DNA from: Paenibacillus sp. MMS18-CY102
GTDB taxonomy: Bacteria > Bacillota > Bacilli > Paenibacillales > Paenibacillaceae
DNA: 64,000 nt
NCBI RefSeq assembly: GCF_009789195.1
Contig: NZ_WSTC01000025.1
Coordinates: forward strand, 1 to 64,000
Direction: 5' to 3'
Of the stretch, positions 7,565 to 15,418 are shown one piece after another. The position numbers and the translations under genes are program-made. Positions within the stretch are counted from its first letter, which is position 1. Each line of letters starts with the position of its first letter. Below the pieces are notes generated by a model that saw only the letters and a program-made list of their open reading frames with translations, searched no databases and was not told where the DNA came from.

Positions 7565-9067
7565 ATGGATGAAATGGTGTTGTCTTACGCAAACCTTCGC
7601 ATTACCCCCTACGAATTGGTTCAAATCCAATCCTTAAAGATTGTGAAATCGATGAACGACCATGTCCGGGTATCGCTAACGGGCATTATTCCTGAAAAGT
7701 TTAAAGACCAGTATGTGACGAAGTCTGAATCGGAGGAACCAGTCACTATTGAGCTGTTGGATAAGAAGTCGGGAAGGGCCACGCCGTTATTCAAGGGAAT
7801 GGTGGTGGACGCAGAAGTGCGAATGGTGCGGGGCGTTTACTATCTGGCTGTTGAAGCGGTATCGTTCACCTTCTTGCTGGATATGAAGCGCAAACAGCGT
7901 TCTTTTCAAAATCCACGCATGACGTATTCCGATCTCGTTAAGGCGGTTGTAGACGATTATGAGAAAGGGGACGCAATCGATCAGGTATCGAAAGGCGCAG
8001 CTATAGGAACGTTCATTATGCAGTATGAGGAAACAGATTGGCAGTTTTTGAAGCGAATGGCTTCCCGGTTTAATACGGTGCTCGTTGCTGTATCTGCCTT
8101 CGATAAGCCTGAGCTGTTTTTCGGCTTATCGGAGCACGGGGTGGATAAGGGCGTTCTTCAAGCTTCCAGCTATACGGTGAAGAAGCGGCAAGCGGACTAT
8201 TGCGTCGCAAAGGATTATCAGGTGCCTGGTGTTCATGCGGAGGATTATCTTGTCTATGAGGTGGAGTCGACCCGGGTGCTGGATCTGGCGCATGTCGTCA
8301 CCTTTCAGGGGCATCGGCTAATTGTCGGTGATGTGGCTATTGAACTGAAGGATAGCATTCTGACATGTACATATAGCCTGTACCCCTACAGAGGGCTGAG
8401 GCAGAAGAAAGAGCATAACGCAGCAATCATTGGCGCTTCGATTCAAGCGCGCGTCCTGCAAGTGCGAAAGGATACGGTGCAAGCCAAGCTGGATATGGAC
8501 GATCAGGAAGAGGACAGCATGGATTACTGGTTCCCATACTCGACGATCTACGCCTCGGAGGATAACACAGGGTGGTACTGTATGCCGGAAGTGGGCGATA
8601 GCATCCGTATTTATTTTCCGAGCAAGAAGGAGGAGCGCGGCATTGCGATCAGCTCTGTCAAGCGCACGGTGACGGAAGCGCCGAAAGCATCCAATGGAGC
8701 GGGCGGAGGATCTGCGAATCAAAGCGGGGGAAGCAGCTCGCACGCAGGTGCAGGTGGCGGAAACAGCGACAGGATGTCCAACCCAGATACGAAATCATTC
8801 CGTACCAAATACGGCAAGGAGATTGTGATGGGCAAGGATCACATATCGATTTCGGCTGGCAACGGGCTGTCGATTACGATCAGCGATCAATCCGGCATTT
8901 CGATCGAAAGCAGCAAGGATGTCCTTATCCATTCGGGAAGTGCGATGATGTTATCCTCGCAAAATCTCCAAATCTCCGCAGGGAAGGTCGAATTGACAGG
9001 CAATAAAAACTCGCTGCTTCTGGAAGATAAGGTCGAGATGAAGGGCGCAGAAATTAAGATGAATTAG
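7565..9067 (+). CDS. VgrG/Pvc8-like spike protein without toxin tip
   Basis: 500-residue spike protein of the contractile-injection VgrG/phage gpD-gp5 family. Residues ~1-280 form a late-control-D-like base with the family motif FIMQYEETDWQFLKRMA. An OB-like gp5 domain (AAIIGASIQARVLQV to WYCMPEVGDSIRIYFP) follows. A glycine/serine-rich linker (NGAGGGSANQSGGSSS) leads to a beta-helical needle of alternating hydrophobic strands (ISISAGNGLSITISD). There is no C-terminal toxin. ATG 7565 has AGGAGAG upstream; an earlier in-frame TTG lacks a site. It heads an operon with a pentapeptide protein, a PAAR-like tip and a toxin-bearing second VgrG. No sheath, tube or ATPase gene is in the window, so delivery is unknown. 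Confidence 0.88.
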   Translation: MDEMVLSYANLRITPYELVQIQSLKIVKSMNDHVRVSLTGIIPEKFKDQYVTKSESEEPVTIELLDKKSGRATPLFKGMVVDAEVRMVRGVYYLAVEAVSFTFLLDMKRKQRSFQNPRMTYSDLVKAVVDDYEKGDAIDQVSKGAAIGTFIMQYEETDWQFLKRMASRFNTVLVAVSAFDKPELFFGLSEHGVDKGVLQASSYTVKKRQADYCVAKDYQVPGVHAEDYLVYEVESTRVLDLAHVVTFQGHRLIVGDVAIELKDSILTCTYSLYPYRGLRQKKEHNAAIIGASIQARVLQVRKDTVQAKLDMDDQEEDSMDYWFPYSTIYASEDNTGWYCMPEVGDSIRIYFPSKKEERGIAISSVKRTVTEAPKASNGAGGGSANQSGGSSSHAGAGGGNSDRMSNPDTKSFRTKYGKEIVMGKDHISISAGNGLSITISDQSGISIESSKDVLIHSGSAMMLSSQNLQISAGKVELTGNKNSLLLEDKVEMKGAEIKMN

Positions 9068-9082
9068 CAGGGGGCTAATGGC

Positions 9083-10204
9083 TTGAACAAAGAACAGGCA
9101 TGGGGGCATCTCTATGACACGGTATTCCTGCCGGGGTTAGCGGAGCGAATCGAGGAGTTGGACAGCTTCTTCCGGGAGCATAGAGGAGAGCTTGTGGATT
9201 CCTTCGTCGATTCGTTTCGCAAGCTGTGCAAGATGGCGTTAGAACAGCAGCAAAACGAGGGGAAGGGACCGATCGGATTCCTTCACTGCTCATGGTTAAG
9301 AACGTCAATTTTAGAGGAAAGGTTTGTTTGCGTAGTAGAAGCCTACTCTGCCCGTTGGTACAGCGATCCGGTGGAATGTATGGCTTTTTACGATGTAAGC
9401 TGGGCCTATCAGGGCTTTGCTTCGCTAAAGGGCTTATTGGAGCAAAAACGTAAGCTGTATATCGATATGCTGCATCCGCCTGATGTGGAGCGAATGGTAT
9501 TGCAATATGGCGAGTACATCGCGCCGTTCATCGCTTCGCTTATCCGCTTCGCACTGCCTGATGTGATCAAGCTGCCGGACTATCAGCAATTAATGAAGGT
9601 AGACAAGCTGCATATCCGCGCCGGAGAATACTTTGATTTCAGTGAAGACATCTATGTTTGGCATAAGGAGCCGCAGGATGCGGAAGCGATCCGAAAGCTT
9701 CTAACGGAAGAGGGGAATCAGGCGTGTATGTATGAAAGCTTTGCGGGGATATCACTGTCTTCGGACCAGTGCAGGGGAAGGGATTTTCGTTACACCGATT
9801 TTAGCGGCAGCCGGCTTCCGAATTGGCGGTTTGAAGCTTGCGTGTTGGCCGGAACGAGATGGCATGGCGCGATGCTAGAGGGTGCAGATTTCAGCCATTC
9901 GCTATTGGCCGACGCAGACTTTCGGGGTGCGAATTTGCAGCGGGCGATCTTTAGAGGGGCGAGCGGCGCGGGGAGGAAAGAGCCGCTTAGCCGCGTGCCT
10001 GGGCTGCTCGATGTGCAATTTTCGGGTGCGGATTTGTCCGGAGCGGACTTTACAGATGCGTTGCTGGATAATGCCGATTTTGAAGGGGCGAATCTGTGTG
10101 ACGCTGTTTTCCTTGAGAAAGATAAGGGGCGCTACAAGCTAAGCGAGCAGCAAATACAGTCCATTCGATGGATGCCATCATTGGAGGAAATAGGGCATGG
10201 CTGA
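9083..10204 (+). CDS. pentapeptide-repeat protein of the VgrG operon
   Basis: 373 residues. The first ~215 are a mostly helical domain I do not recognise (EELDSFFREHRGELVDSFVDSF; an LRTSILEERFVCVVEAYSARWYSD segment). The C-terminal part (~225-345) has pentapeptide repeats of the A(D/N)Lxx/F type (LEGADFSHSLLADADFRGANLQ, interrupted at ~290-310, then FSGADLSGADFTDALLDNADFEGANL), which build a quadrilateral beta-helix. Pentapeptide proteins also occur beside VgrG/PAAR effector genes in proteobacterial type VI loci, where some act as loading adaptors; a similar role is inferred. Start TTG 9083 follows AGGGGG with 8 bases spacing. Confidence 0.8.
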   Translation: MNKEQAWGHLYDTVFLPGLAERIEELDSFFREHRGELVDSFVDSFRKLCKMALEQQQNEGKGPIGFLHCSWLRTSILEERFVCVVEAYSARWYSDPVECMAFYDVSWAYQGFASLKGLLEQKRKLYIDMLHPPDVERMVLQYGEYIAPFIASLIRFALPDVIKLPDYQQLMKVDKLHIRAGEYFDFSEDIYVWHKEPQDAEAIRKLLTEEGNQACMYESFAGISLSSDQCRGRDFRYTDFSGSRLPNWRFEACVLAGTRWHGAMLEGADFSHSLLADADFRGANLQRAIFRGASGAGRKEPLSRVPGLLDVQFSGADLSGADFTDALLDNADFEGANLCDAVFLEKDKGRYKLSEQQIQSIRWMPSLEEIGHG

Positions 10205-10688
10205 TTTTTTTAAGCTTGTGGGGGACAGCCGCATTCCGCATATTGTTGCCCCTGCGGCACTGGACGCATTTGAAGCATTGCCGGTTTCGTCAGCCGCTGA
10301 GGTGCATGGGAGCCGCACTCGGGATTACGTAGATTGGATCGAACGCCCTTACTGGCTCGCGTCGGATCAGATGAAATCAATTATGCATAAGTACAATCGC
10401 CAGATTCGTTTGAAGCATGTGGCGCTGGTAGATACGGAGCAAGGGCGGCAGCATCCTTATTGGGCGCTGCAAGTGCCGGCATTGCGGTGCTTGTCGCCAG
10501 AGAGCGAGCAGTATCCTAACGGTACGATAAAACGGCTTGTGCTGGAGCGCGAGCGATTGCAAGGCCAACATTTGTTCGCTGTTGAAGATATGCTGGCGCC
10601 CTGTCTTATCATAAGCCTAGCAGCGGCTGAAAGCTTGCTGCGCCGTAATCTGACGGGTTTTGTCCTGACAAGGGTAGAGCAAAGCTAG
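10197..10688 (+). CDS. Imm11-like (DUF1629) protein of the VgrG operon
   Basis: 163 residues. The C-terminal half (LVLERERLQGQHLFAV, then CLIISLAAAESLLRRNLTGFVLTRVE) resembles the immunity-protein-11/DUF1629 pattern, in which a beta core ends in a helix plus 'GLTGF' strand. The N-terminal half is unassigned. The start ATG lies inside the end of the pentapeptide gene (8-base overlap) with GGAGG nine bases upstream, so translation is coupled. Position next to spike and adaptor genes rather than behind a toxin suggests a structural or chaperone role rather than classical immunity; this is inference. Confidence 0.5.
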   Translation: MADFFKLVGDSRIPHIVAPAALDAFEALPVSSAAEVHGSRTRDYVDWIERPYWLASDQMKSIMHKYNRQIRLKHVALVDTEQGRQHPYWALQVPALRCLSPESEQYPNGTIKRLVLERERLQGQHLFAVEDMLAPCLIISLAAAESLLRRNLTGFVLTRVEQS

Positions 10689-10701
10689 AAAGGCGGTACG
10701 C

Positions 10702-11361
10702 ATGAAGCGACAATATTGGGATGAGTTGTTTTTGGACGACCAGTTTGAGTTTGAACAAGAGCAGCGAGAGCGAGAGCGTGAGTTGAATGCGTCTGCCGAG
10801 TGGAACGGGCTAGAAGGAGGGGAACGACCTGTTTCCATGGCGCAATGGCGGGCTGCCATTGATTCATCGGTTGTATACGATCATGGGCAACGGGTTGAGC
10901 TGAGAGAAGTGAAGCTTTTTGACAATCACATTAGCTTGAAGCTGCCTTATTCGTTGCATGAGGTGCCTAAAGGGCTGGCAGCGCCAACGGGCGAGCGTGA
11001 ACATGAGCAATTGATGTATCTGGATCGGGATGGGCTGACTGCCTTCGGTGCGACTTGGATGGCGCATGCGCTGCCAGTTGAAGCGGTCGTGCCGTTTAAG
11101 CAGCGGATGATCGGGCAGTGGCGAGGGGATAAACCGGGCGTTCAAATCGTACACGAAGAGACGATGGAATCAAATGGGCGTTTGTTAAGCTGGTTCGAAT
11201 GTTATATGCCCAATGAACCGCTGCAGTTGTACCAGCTTGTATTCGTCACCACGCTGCAAGGCCGCGCCCTGCTCGGTAGCTTTCAGTTCAAGCTAGAGGA
11301 TGCGCAGCTATGGCAGCCGACGGCTGTGGCGATAATGCAGACGATGGAGCTGCACGAATAA
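10702..11361 (+). CDS. MOG1/PsbP (DcrB/DUF1795)-like putative effector chaperone
   Basis: 219 residues. After a charged N-terminal stretch (FEFEQEQRERERELN) the protein has the pattern of the DcrB/DUF1795 MOG1-PsbP fold: NHISLKLPYSLHEVP, then alternating strands (GLTAFGATWMAH), a long helix (VEAVVPFKQRMIGQW) and a closing beta sheet (LSWFECYMPNEPLQLYQLVFVTTLQGRALLGSFQFKLED). In proteobacterial type VI systems, proteins of this fold (Eag family) bind PAAR-containing effectors and load them on VgrG. Here it lies directly before a PAAR-like gene. The fold assignment is by pattern only. Confidence 0.6.
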   Translation: MKRQYWDELFLDDQFEFEQEQRERERELNASAEWNGLEGGERPVSMAQWRAAIDSSVVYDHGQRVELREVKLFDNHISLKLPYSLHEVPKGLAAPTGEREHEQLMYLDRDGLTAFGATWMAHALPVEAVVPFKQRMIGQWRGDKPGVQIVHEETMESNGRLLSWFECYMPNEPLQLYQLVFVTTLQGRALLGSFQFKLEDAQLWQPTAVAIMQTMELHE

Positions 11362-11382
11362 TAAAGAGGGGAGGGGCGCATC

Positions 11383-11760
11383 TTGCTTTCATTATTGCTA
11401 CAAATGCTGCTTTCGGGCATAGCTGGCGGGGAACATTCGTATGTCGTTCGCGGAGCGACGCTGAAGTGCAGCAACGGCACAGACCCTGGGGTGCTGAATT
11501 TGCCGATGTGCCATGGCGTGTACATTAAGGACGCTTCGGTGATGAACATAAAAGACTGCTTGCCCATAACCAATATTAGTACGTTCGGTATTTGCAAAGA
11601 GACGGGGGACTTTTGCCAGCCTGCTTTCTGCAATCCCGCACAGTGGTCAAGCGGCAAGGAGGATGTGCTTCTGGACGAGGAGCCAGCGCTGCTGAACAAT
11701 TCCACCTTAACGTGCCTGAATAAAGGGATCATTTCGATCGAAAATGACGGACAGAAATAG
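11383..11760 (+). CDS. PAAR-like spike tip (DUF4280)
   Basis: 125 residues of the DUF4280 PAAR-like family: EHSYVVRGATLKCSNGTDPGVL, then GVYIKDASVMNIKDCLPITNIS, TFGICKETGDFCQPAFC and a closing LLDEEPALLNNSTLTCLNKGIISI. The spaced cysteines are consistent with a metal-bound cone that caps the VgrG needle. A short hydrophobic N-terminus (LSLLLQMLLSG) precedes the domain. Start TTG 11383 follows AGAGGGGAGGGG. Position between the MOG1/PsbP-like gene and the toxin-bearing VgrG supports a tip function. Confidence 0.8.
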   Translation: MLSLLLQMLLSGIAGGEHSYVVRGATLKCSNGTDPGVLNLPMCHGVYIKDASVMNIKDCLPITNISTFGICKETGDFCQPAFCNPAQWSSGKEDVLLDEEPALLNNSTLTCLNKGIISIENDGQK

Positions 11761-11819
11761 AAAGGGAAGCAATCAGTCATCTGGGAACGAAACGGTAATG
11801 CTTCTGGAAGGGAGCTAGA

Positions 11820-14720
11820 ATGAAGCAAGCAATGGAAGCCGCAACGTATCGGCATTTGCAGATCGAGTGGGCGTTTGGCGGCATACGGCTTGAAGAGCTG
11901 GAGCTTACGCATGGGATCGGGGAGCATGCGCGGATGCGGGTGGTTGGCAAGATCTCCGAACAGCAGGAGCAGGACATTGTGAAGCATGCGGACAGCGAAA
12001 CGGTAATTGAGCTGCATCTGCTGGACAACAAGGGGCAGCGCCAGCAAACGCTGTTCATGGGGGCGCTCAATGAAACGGCGATTCACGTGAGGCACGGCGT
12101 GCGCACGCTCGTTGCCGATGCGATTTCGCATACGTTCGCGATGGATACGGTGCGAAAGGACCGTTCCTTCCAGCATGCAGGAGGCAAGCTGATGGACATC
12201 GCCGACTCGATCATCGGAGCCTACCCCGGCGGAGATATGATTGACATGGCCTTCGATGAGCAGGAGGCTGGCCAGTTTATTATGCAGTATGAGGAGACGG
12301 ATTGGGTATTCCTAAGGCGGCTTGCCTCGTTCGCGGGAGCTGATCTTGTGCCGGATGTGACGGCGCATAAGCCGCGCCTGTGCATCGGCCTGCCGGAAGG
12401 CAGAAGGCAAATCGAGCTGCCGGAGGATGCCCTGTGCACCACCCGCCGCAATGCGAAGCAATATTGGCAGCGCCAAGCGAATGGCTGGAAGGATGCCGAG
12501 GAAACGGACGGCATTACGTATACATTCGAGCGAAGCGATGTGCTGCAGCTCGGCGACGAGGTCAAGCGGGGCGGGCAATTGTTCGTGGTAATGGAGCGCC
12601 GGGGCAAGCTGAAACACGGACTGTTCAAATGGACTTATGCCTGCGGGCGGCCGGAAGGTTTGAGGCGGGAGCGGGTGTACAATCGCGCGATCATCGGCGC
12701 TTCCATCGAAGGCAAGGTTATGGCGGTCAGCCGCGACCAGGTGAAGCTGCATTTGGATATGGATGATGTGCAGGGCGTGGAGGAAGCAAGGTGGTTCCCG
12801 TATTCGGCGGAAGGCAATCAGGTATGGTACATGATGCCGGAGAAGGGAACGCCGGTGAAGCTTTATTTTCCGAGTGCAGACGAAGATGAGGCGATGGTGA
12901 TCCAGTCGGTGAGGCAGGCGCCGCGAGGTGAGCATGCAGCCAAACAGGAAGCGAAGATGAGCGACCCGGGCGTCAAATCATTCAGCAACCCACAGGGAAA
13001 AGGCTTCACTCTAGGGGACAAGGAGCTGGAGATGACCGCGAAGGAAGGGCAGCTGTACATTTCGCTCAATGAATATTTGGGCGTGAGGCTAAACAGTGCG
13101 CTTGGCGTTTCCATTCATGCGGCAGGCAACCTGCGATTGGAAGGGGCAACCGTTCACCTCGAAGGGATGGAAGGGTTGTCCATCACAGCAGGTTCGGATA
13201 CGATAGAATTGGTTGAAGATGTAAATGTCCATAGCGAGCAGATCGTCCTGCAGGCAGACAAAGGGAACCGGAAACAGTTCGAGCCGATCCAAACAGCGTT
13301 CGAGCAGGAGCTTGCCCGGATTGGTCCGGAAGCGATGAAACGGCAGCGGATAGATGCGAGTAATAAAGCGACTGCGCAAGGCTATCTTGATAGAGGCGTC
13401 GAAACGTTAAAGGGCATATGGGGCTTTACGGTGGACGCTGCAGATGCTACCTTCACCGGGATGGTCGGCGGCGATGAGAAAGCAAGAGATATATACAGCA
13501 CATTGAGCGGTAAGGACGTCGGGTCGTTAACCGAACGGAATGCGACGGTACAAGGGGCTATCCAGACGGGTGAAGACGCATGGGCGTATGGAGGCGACAT
13601 CGTAAGCGGGGATAAATCGATTGGGGATGCCGCCAGGGAAGCAAGCCAGTGGGCATACGACGAGTATCTCGAACCGTTCGTCAAGCAGCAAGAAAATCGG
13701 AGGAAGCTCAACCCGCTAACGAGCAGTGCGGAAGAATACTATGAGGCAGGGCGAAATGATTTTGCCGCAGACATGGTAGGTGTGGATATTGCGCTAACGG
13801 TAGTGACGGAAGGTGCAGGCGGGGCGGTATTCAAAGGTATAAAGAAAGGTACGGAGCTTGCGCCGGATGTGCCTGGTGAGCGGAAGATTCACGGCAAGGG
13901 CACGGAGGAAGAAGGGACACATTCAGGGAAAGATAAAGATTCAGAGGATGGAAGTGCCCGCCCGCATCCGGATGAGCAGGACGCACCAGCAGTTGAAACG
14001 CCGACGAAGGATGGCAAGCTGAAAACAAACGCGATGCCAAGGAAAAATCCGTTAGATGAGTTGGAGCAGATTGCGAAGCGGATTCGTCAGATGATGGAAG
14101 TGCTGAGGAAAGAGCCGTTATTCGTGCAAAACGAGATTGGGCTGGCGGGTGGATTTGGCGTATCTTCGGGGTATTCCTTGAATCCGAAGATTGCGGAGAT
14201 TTGGAAGGCTGAGGGGCATGGTGGTGGTTCCTGGGGTGGTAAGGGGACGGGTAAACCTGACAAAGTACCTGTTCCAAAAATTCCAAAACAAGTTGTCTAC
14301 GGAGAAACAGATTTAAGTGCAATGGCGAGAAAATATCGAATTGATAACCAGATATACGATTTAAGAAATCTTGTTGTGGCAGAAATTGAAATAGACGGTG
14401 TTCGATATTTGAAGGTTTTTGAAAGTACTAGAAGACAAGTTGTAAAACCAAGTGGAAAAGTAAAAGATAAAAATGTACACTCCGAAATGGCTTTATATGA
14501 GGATAAGCTTGCAGCTGAAAAAAATGGACAGACGTATGAAGTTAAACGTGTATATACTGAAAGAGAGCCTTGTATTATTGAGGGTCATGATTGTAAGAAG
14601 TTACTTTCAGAAGAATTTCCTGATGCTGAAGTAACCTATAGCGTTGAGTATGGGGATAAAGCTTCAAGAGATAGAGGGAATGAAGAACTAGCTAAAGAGA
14701 TTGAAAAAGTAAAGGAGTGA
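11820..14720 (+). CDS. VgrG-like spike with C-terminal deaminase-type toxin
   Basis: 966-residue polymorphic toxin. Residues 1-~280: gpD-like base (FIMQYEETDWVFLRRLA). ~280-395: gp5 OB fold. ~395-480: needle. ~500-700: a helical pre-toxin region (KGIWGFTVDAADATFTGM; GDKSIGDAAREASQWA). ~690-800: charged linker, then the conserved LAGGFGVSSGYSLN segment and a glycine hinge. ~810-966: toxin tip. The tip has the nucleic-acid deaminase signature His887-Ser-Glu889 and Pro917-Cys918 ... Cys925, resembling the XOO_2897-type deaminases, with a six-residue gap between the cysteines. The likely activity is base deamination of nucleic acid; the substrate is not predictable. The tip is visibly AT-richer than the body. 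The immunity gene follows after 4 bases. Start ATG follows GGAAGGGAG. Confidence 0.85.
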   Translation: MKQAMEAATYRHLQIEWAFGGIRLEELELTHGIGEHARMRVVGKISEQQEQDIVKHADSETVIELHLLDNKGQRQQTLFMGALNETAIHVRHGVRTLVADAISHTFAMDTVRKDRSFQHAGGKLMDIADSIIGAYPGGDMIDMAFDEQEAGQFIMQYEETDWVFLRRLASFAGADLVPDVTAHKPRLCIGLPEGRRQIELPEDALCTTRRNAKQYWQRQANGWKDAEETDGITYTFERSDVLQLGDEVKRGGQLFVVMERRGKLKHGLFKWTYACGRPEGLRRERVYNRAIIGASIEGKVMAVSRDQVKLHLDMDDVQGVEEARWFPYSAEGNQVWYMMPEKGTPVKLYFPSADEDEAMVIQSVRQAPRGEHAAKQEAKMSDPGVKSFSNPQGKGFTLGDKELEMTAKEGQLYISLNEYLGVRLNSALGVSIHAAGNLRLEGATVHLEGMEGLSITAGSDTIELVEDVNVHSEQIVLQADKGNRKQFEPIQTAFEQELARIGPEAMKRQRIDASNKATAQGYLDRGVETLKGIWGFTVDAADATFTGMVGGDEKARDIYSTLSGKDVGSLTERNATVQGAIQTGEDAWAYGGDIVSGDKSIGDAAREASQWAYDEYLEPFVKQQENRRKLNPLTSSAEEYYEAGRNDFAADMVGVDIALTVVTEGAGGAVFKGIKKGTELAPDVPGERKIHGKGTEEEGTHSGKDKDSEDGSARPHPDEQDAPAVETPTKDGKLKTNAMPRKNPLDELEQIAKRIRQMMEVLRKEPLFVQNEIGLAGGFGVSSGYSLNPKIAEIWKAEGHGGGSWGGKGTGKPDKVPVPKIPKQVVYGETDLSAMARKYRIDNQIYDLRNLVVAEIEIDGVRYLKVFESTRRQVVKPSGKVKDKNVHSEMALYEDKLAAEKNGQTYEVKRVYTEREPCIIEGHDCKKLLSEEFPDAEVTYSVEYGDKASRDRGNEELAKEIEKVKE
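12679..12944 (+). repeat. source segment for fragments found in the orphan cassettes
   Basis: Within the toxin-bearing vgrG. From 12679 the sequence is repeated at 17926 onward. 12877-12944 recurs inverted at 15452-15519. Two GGTGAAGCT copies (12740-12748 and 12854-12862) flank the 114 bases missing from the third cassette. Confidence 0.85.
13169..14230 (+). repeat. core repeat copy 1 (end of needle, pre-toxin, hinge)
   Basis: About 1.05 kb nearly identical to 15520-16595 and 18302-19357, in the same reading phase in all three copies. It encodes the end of the needle, the helical pre-toxin region, the charged linker and the LAGGFGVSSGYSLN hinge. The three copies diverge completely once the toxin tips begin. 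Confidence 0.92.
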
Positions 14721-14724
14721 TAGT

Positions 14725-15246
14725 ATGGATTTTGACATTCGTGAGATTCGAGATTATTACGATTCGAATTTACGGGACTATGACTATGATGAATTGGTTA
14801 AGATTGGTGTAAGTTATGAGAATGCTGATTTCATGGTTTCAATAGGAGTACCAGAAGTATATGATGATTTTGTATTCTATGGAATGGATACTATTCAAAA
14901 AACGATAATTGAAGACACGGAATTTATTATTATTGGTCATTATGCATGTCATGGTATTCTTAGCCCGAAAGGACTGTTTTTAAAGGAAGGTAGTGACAAA
15001 CTCTTTACTATTTCATCTGTGCACTATCCGTCAATATATATGCTCAATAAAAACTTGAGGACATTTTTTTTGTTTGATTTAATTAGAAGTGAATTGGCAA
15101 TGAAAATGAGACGGGAAGGTGAATATAGCTCGCAAAAATATGCACAAGAGCTACGTAAATTTTTCGAACAACACGATCCTGAGGCAATGAATTATGTTGA
15201 AGGATATTGGTCACATTTTATTGAGGATTACGAGACAGGTTTGTAG
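14725..15246 (+). CDS. putative immunity protein to the deaminase toxin (SUKH-4-like)
   Basis: 173 residues, acidic at the N-terminus (MDFDIREIRDYYDSNLRDYDYDELVKIG). The segment ENADFMVSIGVPEVYDDFVFY followed by beta strands (EFIIIGHYACHGILSP) fits the SUKH-4 immunity family. It begins four bases after the deaminase-toxin stop with GGAG in the end of that gene, so toxin and antidote are made together. Low GC like the toxin tip. The terminator at 15315 ends the operon. Confidence 0.65.
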   Translation: MDFDIREIRDYYDSNLRDYDYDELVKIGVSYENADFMVSIGVPEVYDDFVFYGMDTIQKTIIEDTEFIIIGHYACHGILSPKGLFLKEGSDKLFTISSVHYPSIYMLNKNLRTFFLFDLIRSELAMKMRREGEYSSQKYAQELRKFFEQHDPEAMNYVEGYWSHFIEDYETGL

Positions 15247-15314
15247 AAAGTTATATTTATGGATTATACCTATCAATTTTTCTGATTATCATATGGTTGT
15301 TTTTAGGATACAAC

Positions 15315-15364
15315 CCACAACGCCACAATACGAGTTTCATTACGTGTTGTGGTTTTTTATTTTT
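15315..15364 (+). terminator. terminator ending the VgrG operon
   Basis: CCACAAC (15315-15321) pairs with GTTGTGG (15346-15352), followed by TTTTTTATTTTT. Confidence 0.8.
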
Positions 15365-15418
15365 GCCGCAACAAACTAAACAATACAAACATGCGGCGAA
15401 GAGATCCTTCAACGCATT

